Assembly (NCBI GenBank): GCA_035630195.1
Contig: DASQLD010000258.1
Coordinates: 1 to 17,998, forward strand
Direction of reading: 5' to 3'
Length of the DNA: 17,998 nt
DNA from: DASQDN01 sp035630195
GTDB taxonomy: Bacteria > Acidobacteriota > Terriglobia > Bryobacterales > Bryobacteraceae
Shown here: positions 1-7,230 of the stretch, one piece after another
How the letters are laid out: the number at the start of each line of letters is the position of its first letter
How positions within the stretch are numbered: the stretch's first letter is position 1
The notes under the pieces: generated by a model
The model's input: the letters and a program-made list of their open reading frames with translations, nothing else
Told to the model about the DNA's origin: nothing
Databases searched by the model: none
Translations under genes and position numbers: made by a program

Positions 1-92
1 ATGAAAGCACCGTGCGCATCATCATTCCTCGTTTAAAGGAAGCCGGCGCGCAAGGCATTGTCGAATATCCGCTGAACAAGATCGTGATGTAA
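1..92 (+). CDS. hisG: ATP phosphoribosyltransferase, C-terminal end (partial)
   Basis: Only the last 29 codons and the stop are in the window; the gene enters from the left edge, with its reading frame starting at base 3. The visible peptide ends in EAGAQGIVEYPLNKIVM, which matches the C-terminal ending I know for HisG, the enzyme that condenses ATP with PRPP in the first step of histidine synthesis. The TAA at 90-92 is followed after 3 nt by the hisD start, as expected for a his operon. The fragment is too short to say whether this is the long or the short (HisZ-dependent) form. The identification rests on this tail plus the operon context. Confidence 0.85.
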   Translation, partial: ESTVRIIIPRLKEAGAQGIVEYPLNKIVM

Positions 93-95
93 GAG

Positions 96-1370
96 ATGAT
101 CCGAATCGTCGATTCCACACAAGTCGGCAAGCTCCTGGCGCGCAAAGCCGCACGCTTCGCGGATGCCGAGGATACTGTTCGTCCGATACTCGAGAACATC
201 CGGAAGCGGGGCGATAAGGCGCTGCTCGAGTACGCCCGCAAGTTCGATAAGTTCGACCGCAAATCGCCCCGCCTCAGTCCCGCCGAATTGAAGGCCGCTG
301 AAGGCGAACTCAGTCCGGCGTTCTTGAAGGCAATTGAGACTGCGTCGAAGAACATCCGTGCTTTCGCAAAACTCCAAATGCCTGTGGCCAAGAGCGCCAC
401 AATTAGTCCTGGCCTTTCCGTAGGACAGGTCGTACGTCCGCTCGACGTTGTAGCCGCATACATTCCAGCCGGCCGTTATCCCTTGCCCTCGACGCTGATG
501 ATGACCGTGATCCCGGCGCAGGTGGCTGGCGTTCCGAACGTCTGTATCACGACTCCGAGGCCAGTTCCGGAGATCCTGGGGGCCGCGTCCCTGCTCGGCG
601 TCGAAAACGTCTTTCTGCTGGGAGGCGCGCACGCCGTGGCTGCCTTCGCTTACGGCACGAAATCCATTCCTCGCGCCGATCGCATCGTTGGACCGGGCAA
701 CATCTACGTCGCCGCTGCCAAGAAGCTACTCGCCGGTGAAGTCGGCATCGACTTCATAGCCGGACCCACCGAGATCCTCATGATTGCGACGGAAGGCGAT
801 GCCGCATGGATTGCCGCCGATATGCTTGCTCAAGCAGAGCACGACACGGAAGCTTCCGCAGTCCTGCTCACCACCTCAAAACGTCTGGCCCAATCGGTCG
901 CCAAGGAAATCGAAAAGCAGCTTGCCGTTTTGCCGACCCGAGCGGTCGCGCGCAAATCAATCGATAGGAACAGCGCCATCGTGATTGTTTCCTCCGTCAA
1001 CGAGGCGGTCGAGATTAGCAACCGGTTCGCGCCCGAGCATCTCAGTATCCCGGACGCGAGCTTGCTCCCCGCCATACGCCACGCCGGCAGCATCTTCATC
1101 GGCGCCCACAGTCCGGAAGCGGCTGGCGACTATGCCTCCGGTCCTAATCACGTTCTGCCTACATCGGGAGCAGCGCGCCTCCGCGGCGGCCTCTCCACCG
1201 CCGACTATGTCAAAGTGATCTCAACACAACAAGTCAGTCCTGAAGCACTGAGGAAACTCACTCCGGCGATCACAACGCTGGCTCGCGCCGAAGGCCTTGA
1301 GGCCCATGCCCGAAGTGTCGAAGTCCGCTTCGGGCATAACCCGACACATCAGGGAACGAAGAATGCCTAA
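96..1370 (+). CDS. hisD: histidinol dehydrogenase
   Basis: HisD performs the last two steps of histidine synthesis, oxidising L-histidinol to L-histidine with two NAD+ in the cytoplasm. The 424-aa product has normal family length. Expected zinc ligands are present: Q246 and H249 in LAQAEHDTEAS, D345 in AAGDYASGPNHVLPTSG and H404 in EGLEAHARSV. The catalytic Glu-His pair is E314-H315 in FAPEHLSIPD. The signature segment RIVGPGNIYVAAAKK (about residues 196-210) and the GPTEILMIA strand are intact. The ATG lies 3 nt after the hisG stop with no good Shine-Dalgarno of its own, suggesting reinitiation or coupling. The last 8 nt overlap the hisC start. Nothing looks broken. Confidence 0.97.
   Translation: MIRIVDSTQVGKLLARKAARFADAEDTVRPILENIRKRGDKALLEYARKFDKFDRKSPRLSPAELKAAEGELSPAFLKAIETASKNIRAFAKLQMPVAKSATISPGLSVGQVVRPLDVVAAYIPAGRYPLPSTLMMTVIPAQVAGVPNVCITTPRPVPEILGAASLLGVENVFLLGGAHAVAAFAYGTKSIPRADRIVGPGNIYVAAAKKLLAGEVGIDFIAGPTEILMIATEGDAAWIAADMLAQAEHDTEASAVLLTTSKRLAQSVAKEIEKQLAVLPTRAVARKSIDRNSAIVIVSSVNEAVEISNRFAPEHLSIPDASLLPAIRHAGSIFIGAHSPEAAGDYASGPNHVLPTSGAARLRGGLSTADYVKVISTQQVSPEALRKLTPAITTLARAEGLEAHARSVEVRFGHNPTHQGTKNA
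1351..1355 (+). promoter_or_regulatory. ribosome binding site deciding the hisC start
   Basis: AGGGA lies 7 nt before the ATG at 1363. It favours that start over an in-frame ATG at 1297, which would put 22 extra residues deep inside the hisD 3' end and would lack a comparable site. Confidence 0.6.
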
Positions 1371-2424
1371 GCGCATTCGACCCCGCGAAGCCGTCCTCCA
1401 GATGGCTCCCTATCACCCGCCGACCGGAGGCCGCGCCGGCAAACTGCGTCTCGATTTCAACGAGAACACTATCGGCTGTTCCCCCAAAGTCATCGAGTTT
1501 CTGAAATCCCGCCTGGAAGAAAACCGCCTCGCCATCTACCCCGAGTACGTCGATGCGAAGCACTCGCTCGCCGGATATTTCAAAGTCGACGAACGCGAGA
1601 TGCTCCTCACGAATGGCACCGATGAGGCGATTCAGGTACTCATCAACACGTTCATAGATGACGGAGACGACGTCGTCATCCTCCGCCCGTCTTATGCGAT
1701 GTACAAATTTTATGCGCAGGTCGCCGGGGCGCATATACGCGAACTCGACTACCGGGCGAAAACGTTGGAATTTCCGCTCGAAGAGCTCCTCGAAACCATC
1801 GAGCCGACGACGCGTGTGATTCTTATCTCGAACCCAAACAACCCCACCGGTACATCCGTCAAAATTGAAGGAATCGAAAGAATCCTGAAGCGAGCCGGCA
1901 ACGCTGCGGTCTTGATCGACGAAGCCTACTACGAGTTCTGCGGCATCACCGCTCTCCGCCATATCGCCGATTACCCAAATCTGTTTGTCAGCAGGACGTT
2001 TTCGAAGGTCTACGGCATGGCGGGCATGCGTCTCGGCTGTCTGTTCTCGCAAGCGGCGAACATCGAATATCTCCACAAGTGCCAATCGCCGTACAGCGTG
2101 AATACTCTCGCAGCGATGGCAGCGCAAGTCGCGGTGCAGGACACCGGATTTATCACTCGGTATGTGACTGAAGTCCTTGCCGCTCGGGAACTCGTATTCG
2201 TTGGCCTGGAAAAACTTGGCATCCCCTACTATGACAGCGACGGCAACTTCGTGCTTATGCGGATCGGCAATCGCGCGGTTGAAGTCCGTGACAAGTTGCG
2301 GGATGCAGGCGTCCTGGTCCGGGACCGCAGCTATGAGATCGCAGGGTGTGTTCGCGTAACTGTAGGAACGCGCGATCAAATGCGTCGTTTTCTCGGTGAA
2401 CTGGAGCGCGTATGGAAGGCGTAA
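1363..2424 (+). CDS. hisC: histidinol-phosphate aminotransferase
   Basis: This PLP-dependent class I/II aminotransferase converts imidazole-acetol phosphate plus glutamate to L-histidinol phosphate. From the ATG at 1363 the product is 353 aa, the usual HisC length. Family marks are LRLDFNENTIGCSP near the N-terminus (substrate-side Asn), the ISNPNNPTGT motif, the PLP-pyridine-binding Asp in VLIDEAYYEF, and the Schiff-base lysine K215 in TFSKVYGMAGMRLGC. The start overlaps the hisD stop by 8 nt and the stop overlaps the next gene by 13 nt, so it is translationally coupled on both sides. An in-frame upstream ATG at 1297 exists but is disfavoured by the Shine-Dalgarno position. Broad-specificity aminotransferases resemble HisC, but the operon context makes this assignment firm. 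Confidence 0.96.
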   Translation: MPKRIRPREAVLQMAPYHPPTGGRAGKLRLDFNENTIGCSPKVIEFLKSRLEENRLAIYPEYVDAKHSLAGYFKVDEREMLLTNGTDEAIQVLINTFIDDGDDVVILRPSYAMYKFYAQVAGAHIRELDYRAKTLEFPLEELLETIEPTTRVILISNPNNPTGTSVKIEGIERILKRAGNAAVLIDEAYYEFCGITALRHIADYPNLFVSRTFSKVYGMAGMRLGCLFSQAANIEYLHKCQSPYSVNTLAAMAAQVAVQDTGFITRYVTEVLAARELVFVGLEKLGIPYYDSDGNFVLMRIGNRAVEVRDKLRDAGVLVRDRSYEIAGCVRVTVGTRDQMRRFLGELERVWKA

Positions 2425-3083
2425 TCGTTTTCGATATGGATGGCGTTCTCGTGGATGTTACTCAGTCGTATCGCGAGACGATCCGGGCGACGGTGCGACA
2501 CTTCGGCGGTCCTGAAGTTTCCCATGCCCGTGTCCAGGACTACAAGAACTCCGGCGGCTGGAATAACGACTTTGCTCTGTCCCAAAAGATACTGGCTGAT
2601 GAAGGAGTTCCGGTCGCCTATGACGATGTCGTTCGTGAGTTTAACCGCATCTTCTTTGGCGAGAACAATGACGGCTTAATTCTTCGTGAACGGTGGATTG
2701 CCGAGCCGGAGTTTCTAAGTCGACTGGAGCAGCGAAACGCCCTCTGTATCTTCACCGGTCGCATGGGATTCGAGGCAAAGATCTCACTCGATCGCTTCGT
2801 GCCTCAGATCCGATGGTCCATGATCGTTGCCGATGATAATGTTGCTCGATCGAAGCCCGCTCCAGACGGTCTCCTCGACATAATGGCCGCGCATCCGAAC
2901 ACACCCATCACGTATGTCGGCGACACCGTGGACGATGCTCGTAGCGCGATGGCAGCCGGAGTTCGGTTTGTCGGAATCGCCCATGCCGCCAATCCCCGGC
3001 ACGGCGAGGTTGTGAAGTTGCTCAAGGAGAACGGCGCCGTAGCTGTACTCGAAAATGTGAATGAGTTGGAGAAAGCCCTATGA
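2412..3083 (+). CDS. HAD-superfamily (subfamily IA) phosphatase in his operon; candidate histidinol-phosphate phosphatase
   Basis: The 223-aa product has all four HAD motifs: nucleophile and acid/base D8 and D10 in VFDMDGVLVD, T115 in CIFTGR, K148 in SKPAPDG, and D171/D174/D175 in VGDTVDDARSA. The roughly 100-residue helical segment between motifs I and II (a C1 cap) places it in subfamily IA. It has no signal peptide, so it should be cytoplasmic. It overlaps hisC by 13 nt and hisB by 4 nt. A GGAG at 2403-2406 lies 5 nt before the ATG. The downstream HisB is dehydratase only, so a histidinol-phosphate phosphatase is otherwise missing between HisC and HisD. By position and fold this protein is the best candidate. 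That function is inferred; a phosphatase acting on another small phosphate ester cannot be excluded. Confidence 0.85.
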   Translation: MEGVIVFDMDGVLVDVTQSYRETIRATVRHFGGPEVSHARVQDYKNSGGWNNDFALSQKILADEGVPVAYDDVVREFNRIFFGENNDGLILRERWIAEPEFLSRLEQRNALCIFTGRMGFEAKISLDRFVPQIRWSMIVADDNVARSKPAPDGLLDIMAAHPNTPITYVGDTVDDARSAMAAGVRFVGIAHAANPRHGEVVKLLKENGAVAVLENVNELEKAL

Positions 3084-3670
3084 GAGAAGCAAGCATCGAA
3101 CGAAACACGACGGAGACTCAGATTTCCGCGCATCTCGTGCTCGAGGGCGCAGGCAAATACGACGTTTCCACGGGAATCCGCTTTCTCGATCACATGCTGG
3201 AGCTATTCACCAAGCATGGCGGCTTTGACTTCACACTGCGCGCGAAAGGTGATCTCGATATCGATCAGCATCATACCGTAGAGGACATCGGCATCGTGCT
3301 CGGACAGCTAGTCAATCAGGCGCTTGGGAATCGTAAGGGCATCAATCGCGCCGGTTACTTCGTCCAGACAATGGATGAAAGCTTAGCCGTCGTAGCCATT
3401 GATTTTGGCGGACGGGTTGCTTGTGTCTATAGCGACCGTGTGCGTGTCCGCCGCGTCGGAGGATTGGAAGTTGAATTGGTGGAAGACTTCTTTCATGGAT
3501 TCGCGCAGCATGCGCTCGCCAACGTTCACGTCAAAGTGATGTACGGTCGGTCCAACCATCACAAAATTGAAGCGGTGTTCAAGTGCTTTGCGCGTGCCCT
3601 GAAGTACGCAGTCTCAACGGATGAACGATTGAAGGACCAACTGCCATCAACAAAGGGCCTGCTCATATGA
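3080..3670 (+). CDS. hisB: imidazoleglycerol-phosphate dehydratase (monofunctional)
   Basis: This enzyme dehydrates imidazole glycerol phosphate to imidazole acetol phosphate, the substrate of HisC. At 196 aa it is the monofunctional form, without the N-terminal phosphatase domain found in the E. coli bifunctional protein. The two metal-binding signatures that give the internally duplicated fold are visible: DQHHTVEDIGI near residue 72 and GRSNHHKIEAVFK near residue 157, together with FLDHMLELF and the C-terminal LPSTKG. The ATG is joined to the HAD gene stop as ATGA, and a GGAGA at 3068-3072 lies 7 nt upstream. The stop is likewise joined to hisH as ATGA. Confidence 0.97.
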   Translation: MREASIERNTTETQISAHLVLEGAGKYDVSTGIRFLDHMLELFTKHGGFDFTLRAKGDLDIDQHHTVEDIGIVLGQLVNQALGNRKGINRAGYFVQTMDESLAVVAIDFGGRVACVYSDRVRVRRVGGLEVELVEDFFHGFAQHALANVHVKVMYGRSNHHKIEAVFKCFARALKYAVSTDERLKDQLPSTKGLLI

Positions 3671-4260
3671 TCGCGATTCTTGACTATGGCGCCGGCAATC
3701 TTCGGTCCGTACAGAATACACTCGATGCAATCGGCGCCCAATACACGGTGATCTGCGATGCGCAGCGACTTCACGAGGCGCAGAAGATCATTCTTCCCGG
3801 TGTGGGTCACTTCGGGCAATTGATGCGATCGCTCGATGAAATGGACATCCGGTCTACGTTAACCGAACGCATCGGAGCAGGAGTGCCCTTCCTCGGCATC
3901 TGCCTCGGTCTTCAGGCGCTCTTCGAGCGCAGTTCTGAGGCCGGCGAGGTCGCGGGTCTTGGCATCTTTCCAGGGGCCATTGAACGCTTCCCCGCTGACG
4001 CTCGTGTGCCGCACATGGGCTGGAACACACTCGACTTCACTAGGCCGTCCCGTTTGCTGAAAGGAATCGCGCCCGAATCACACGTGTATTTCGCGCACAG
4101 CTACTGTGCTCCGGTTTGCGAAGCGACCGCTGCAACCACGACGTATACACGCCCTTACACATCAGCCCTGGAACAAGACAACGTCTTCGGTGTCCAGTTT
4201 CATCCCGAAAAGTCGGGCCCGCTTGGATTGCAGATTGTCCGCAATTTCGTGGAGCTCTAA
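3667..4260 (+). CDS. hisH: imidazole glycerol phosphate synthase, glutamine amidotransferase subunit
   Basis: HisH hydrolyses glutamine and delivers ammonia to HisF, with which it forms IGP synthase. The 197-aa protein is a class I (triad) glutamine amidotransferase. The nucleophile is C79 in LGICLGLQALF, and the His/Glu pair is H179 and E181 in VQFHPEKSG. The N-terminal IAILDYGAGNLRSV and the oxyanion-strand region LPGVGHF are typical. The start is ATGA-coupled to hisB, with AAAGGG 9 nt upstream. The stop TAA is immediately followed by the hisF ATG, a layout that suits equal production of the two subunits. Confidence 0.97.
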   Translation: MIAILDYGAGNLRSVQNTLDAIGAQYTVICDAQRLHEAQKIILPGVGHFGQLMRSLDEMDIRSTLTERIGAGVPFLGICLGLQALFERSSEAGEVAGLGIFPGAIERFPADARVPHMGWNTLDFTRPSRLLKGIAPESHVYFAHSYCAPVCEATAATTTYTRPYTSALEQDNVFGVQFHPEKSGPLGLQIVRNFVEL

Positions 4261-5013
4261 ATGTTAGCCAAGAGAATCATCCCCTGCCTCGACGTTACCG
4301 ACGGTCGGGTAGTGAAAGGCATCAACTTCGTCAATCTTCGTGATGCCGGTGACCCTGTCGAACTAGCGGATCGTTACAATCAGCAATCCGCCGACGAACT
4401 GGTGTTTCTGGACATCACCGCATCCAGCGACAACCGCGACACCATGGCGGATGTAGTCGCTCGCACAGCGCGCCAAGTGTTTATTCCCTTGACGGTCGGC
4501 GGTGGCATCCGCTCAGTCGCCGACGCGCGCAAGATGCTCTTGTCTGGCGCCGAGAAGGTCAGCGTCAACACTTCAGCAGTACACCGGCCGGCGCTCATCT
4601 CCGAACTCAGCCGCGAGTTTGGCGCGCAAGCAGTCGTCCTCGCGATCGATGCCAGAAGCGGCATCGTCTACACCAAGGGAGGCCGCGTCAACGAAGGGAT
4701 CGATGCCATTGAATGGGCCAAACAGGGTGAGCAGCTTGGCGCCGGCGAAATTCTTCTTACTTCCATGGACACCGACGGCGTCCAAACCGGCTTCGACTGC
4801 CGGTTGACGCGAAACGTTTCGAGAGCCGTAAAGATCCCGGTCATTGCCTCGGGAGGCGCCGGCAAGCCGGAAGATTTCCTTCATGTTTTTGACGAAGGCG
4901 AGGCCGATGCCGCTCTGGCCGCTTCCATCTTCCACTACGAAACCTATACAGTCGACGACTTGAAAGTCTATCTGGAAGCCGAAGGCGTCCCGGTCAGGAG
5001 AGTGCGCTCATGA
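4261..5013 (+). CDS. hisF: imidazole glycerol phosphate synthase, cyclase subunit
   Basis: HisF is the (beta/alpha)8 barrel that uses ammonia from HisH to turn PRFAR into imidazole glycerol phosphate and AICAR. The product is 250 aa, normal for the family. The catalytic aspartates fall at the expected positions: D11 in IIPCLDVTDGRVVKG and D130 in VLAIDAR. Phosphate-binding segments LTVGGGIRS and IASGGAGKPEDF, and the TSMDTDGVQTGFD loop, are intact. The ATG directly abuts the hisH stop, with GGAG 6 nt upstream; the stop is ATGA-coupled to hisA. In many bacteria hisA lies between hisH and hisF; here hisF comes first. Confidence 0.97.
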   Translation: MLAKRIIPCLDVTDGRVVKGINFVNLRDAGDPVELADRYNQQSADELVFLDITASSDNRDTMADVVARTARQVFIPLTVGGGIRSVADARKMLLSGAEKVSVNTSAVHRPALISELSREFGAQAVVLAIDARSGIVYTKGGRVNEGIDAIEWAKQGEQLGAGEILLTSMDTDGVQTGFDCRLTRNVSRAVKIPVIASGGAGKPEDFLHVFDEGEADAALAASIFHYETYTVDDLKVYLEAEGVPVRRVRS

Positions 5014-5702
5014 TCATCCCTTGCATCGATCTGCAAGGCCGTAAAGTAGTCCAACTTGTTCAAGGGCGCGAGAAGGCGCTTGAAGGTGGATCTCCACAGG
5101 AGATGCTCGACAAATTCGCTGCTTTTCCTGTTATTCAGGTAATCGACCTCGATGCTGCAATCGGAACCGGCGCAAATGAAGACATCGTCGAGTGGATCGC
5201 CTCCCGGGCACGTATCCGCGTCGGAGGCGGTGTTCGTACCGCAGATAAAGTACAGCGTCTCGTCGACCTTGGCGTGGAGCGCGTCATTGTTGGAACCGCA
5301 GCGTTCGGGCCGCAGGGACCGGACTTCAAGTTCCTCGAATCTCTTCCACAGAAGGACAAAATCCTCATCGCGCTCGATTCAAAAGACGGTCGTATTGTCG
5401 TCAAAGGTTGGCGCGAATCCACGAACTATTCTGCTGAAGACGTTATGGTCCAGCTCGAGCCTTACTGCGCAGGCTTCCTTTGCACCTACGTAGATAAGGA
5501 GGGCATGATGCAAGGAACCGATCTCGATTGGTTCCGCCGCCTCCGCGCGGCCACAACACATGAGATCACCGCTGCCGGCGGCATCACCACGCTTGATGAC
5601 ATTCGTGCGCTGGAAGACATGAATGTCCACTCCGCTTTAGGTATGGCGATCTACACGGGCAAACTCAGTTTGAAAGACTTGGAGGCATTTGTGAGTCTAT
5701 AG
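5010..5702 (+). CDS. hisA: ProFAR isomerase (HisA), divergent
   Basis: HisA isomerises ProFAR to PRFAR, the substrate of HisF. The 230-aa barrel begins MIIPCIDLQGRKVVQLVQG with the catalytic N-terminal Asp. It has the phosphate-binding repeats RVGGGVRTADK and ITAAGGITTLDD, and ALDSKDGRIVVKGW around the second catalytic Asp. One oddity stands out: the loop usually read as T-D-x-x-x-D-G-T here reads T159-Y-V-D-K-E164-G-M, so the commonly conserved Asp is Glu and the nearby residues are unusual. It is slightly shorter than the usual 240-250 aa. The start is ATGA-coupled to hisF with AGGAG 9 nt upstream. The operon position leaves little doubt about function, but the protein is clearly diverged from the standard bacterial type. 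Confidence 0.92.
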   Translation: MIIPCIDLQGRKVVQLVQGREKALEGGSPQEMLDKFAAFPVIQVIDLDAAIGTGANEDIVEWIASRARIRVGGGVRTADKVQRLVDLGVERVIVGTAAFGPQGPDFKFLESLPQKDKILIALDSKDGRIVVKGWRESTNYSAEDVMVQLEPYCAGFLCTYVDKEGMMQGTDLDWFRRLRAATTHEITAAGGITTLDDIRALEDMNVHSALGMAIYTGKLSLKDLEAFVSL

Positions 5703-5706
5703 TCCT

Positions 5707-7053
5707 GTGACGAAACTGCTCGAGAAGATCGACCACGGCTTTACGTGGATGTTCCATCGCAAGGGACCTTCCGCCCATCCACACGGCAAGAGACCAAGGA
5801 ACTTCAAAGTCTTGTCGATTCTTGCTCTCATCGCCCTGATTATTCAATCCGGTTTGTTGTACCTCGCGCTGTTCGCTCCCGGCCTTCCCTATCGCATTGC
5901 CAAAGGGCCTGCGGAGGATCTACGATCGGCCCACTTCATAGAAACCGTCGAAGCGCTTACACAGTCGGCGGAACGTGACGCTGGCAAGATGGAAGTTTTC
6001 ACCAATGGCGACAGCTTCTATGAAGGCATGCTCTCCGACATAAAGAAGGCGCAAAAAAGCATTAACCTGGAAGCCTATATCGTCGCCGAAGGGAAAGTGA
6101 CAAAGCGCTTGGCCGATGCGCTCACCGAGCGTGCTCGGGCCGGCGTCGAGGTCAATGTATTGATCGATGCAATCGGCGCCATGTCCCTCTCGAAGAGCAC
6201 CTTCTCCGACTTGATGAAGGCAGGCGGACACGTGGAGTGGTACAACCCGATTCGCTTTACGACATGGCCTCGCATTAACAACAGAACCCATCGCGAGTTG
6301 CTCATCATCGACGGATCAGTCGGCTTCATCGGCGGCGCAGGCTGGGCCGACCATTGGTATAAGTGGCGCGACACGATGGTACGTTTCGAAGGTGACAGCG
6401 TTGCAGGCCTACAGGGAGCGTTCGCCGAGAACTGGCTCGAAGCCTCTGGCGAGATCCTGACGGGCTGGAACTACTTCCCACATATGAAGCCAGCAATCAA
6501 GACGCCTGCTCTCGTAGTGGCCAGTGCTCCGACAACGGGGCAATCGACAAAAGCACGCGTTCTATTTCAGACGCTACTCGCTTCGGCCAACAAATCGATC
6601 TATATCACGACGCCGTACTTCCTGCCTGATACCAGCGCAAGGGCTGAGCTCGTACGAGCCGTAAAGCGAGGCGTCGATGTTCGGATCGTTGTTCCCGGTC
6701 ATAAGACAGACCACGCGATGACTCGCAGCTCGAGCCGCAGGCTCTACGGCGAAGTCCTCGAAGCAGGGGGCAAGATCTATGAATATGAGCCGTCTATGAT
6801 TCACGCCAAAATTCTGATTATCGACGGTATCTGGTCTGTGATCGGCTCAACGAATTTCGACAGCCGGTCTTTCGGCATTAATGACGAGGTAAACATCGCC
6901 GTGGAAGACGCCGCCTTAGCCGAGCGTCTGGCAAAGGACTTCTGGAACGACGTCAGCCGAAGCAAGGAGATCACATTCGAGGTGTGGAAGAACCGACCTC
7001 ACTTTGAGCGAGCGACGGAGTGGCTTGGCGCGGTCCTCGAACGCCAGCAGTGA
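5707..7053 (+). CDS. phospholipase D-family protein, cardiolipin-synthase-like
   Basis: The 448-aa protein has a short basic N-terminus, one hydrophobic segment at about residues 35-58, and two PLD half-domains, matching cardiolipin-synthase-type phosphatidyltransferases at the inner membrane. The C-terminal HKD motif is canonical: H366-A-K368 and D373, followed by GSTNFDSRSF. The N-terminal motif is H195-R-E197 and D202, so the usual Lys is Glu, followed by GFIGGAGWADHW. Substrate and product are therefore uncertain; another phospholipid-processing PLD enzyme is possible. The start is a GTG 4 nt after the hisA stop, without a well-spaced Shine-Dalgarno; an ATG at 5749 is the alternative but would shorten only the basic head. 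It is probably cotranscribed with the his genes although its role is unrelated. Confidence 0.85.
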   Translation: MTKLLEKIDHGFTWMFHRKGPSAHPHGKRPRNFKVLSILALIALIIQSGLLYLALFAPGLPYRIAKGPAEDLRSAHFIETVEALTQSAERDAGKMEVFTNGDSFYEGMLSDIKKAQKSINLEAYIVAEGKVTKRLADALTERARAGVEVNVLIDAIGAMSLSKSTFSDLMKAGGHVEWYNPIRFTTWPRINNRTHRELLIIDGSVGFIGGAGWADHWYKWRDTMVRFEGDSVAGLQGAFAENWLEASGEILTGWNYFPHMKPAIKTPALVVASAPTTGQSTKARVLFQTLLASANKSIYITTPYFLPDTSARAELVRAVKRGVDVRIVVPGHKTDHAMTRSSSRRLYGEVLEAGGKIYEYEPSMIHAKILIIDGIWSVIGSTNFDSRSFGINDEVNIAVEDAALAERLAKDFWNDVSRSKEITFEVWKNRPHFERATEWLGAVLERQQ

Positions 7054-7230
7054 AGATGTTGGCGCTGCTTCCTTCACCTGCACGACGAGTAGGAAAAATC
7101 GACGCCGTCCACCCAGACAGCCCGGTGACAAAGCGCAGCTTGTCAGAGTTGGGTCAGTTTCACAGCACTCTGAAGAAGCTGTGAGGCACTCACGCTACAT
7201 ACGCGGTCGATTCTTACCTTCGCTCCCAGA
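7054..7230. other. convergent intergenic gap between PLD gene and dnaJ
   Basis: These 177 bases separate two convergent genes and hold no convincing gene. A 7-bp inverted repeat, TCACAGC at 7160-7166 and GCTGTGA at 7178-7184 with an 11-nt loop, could fold in either transcript. It has no T-tract on either side, so it is only a weak candidate for transcription termination. Confidence 0.3.

Noticed and set aside
1270..2379. Long (369-codon) open frame on the - strand opposite hisC
   Set aside because: It lies wholly antisense to a clear hisC, has Arg/Asp-rich composition without recognisable domains, and reflects third-position GC bias.
7160..7193. Hairpins as a possible intrinsic terminator after the PLD gene or dnaJ
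   Set aside because: A 7-bp stem with an 11-nt loop and an overlapping 5-bp stem (GTGAG/CTCAC) exist, but neither is followed by a T-run in either direction, so I do not call a terminator.
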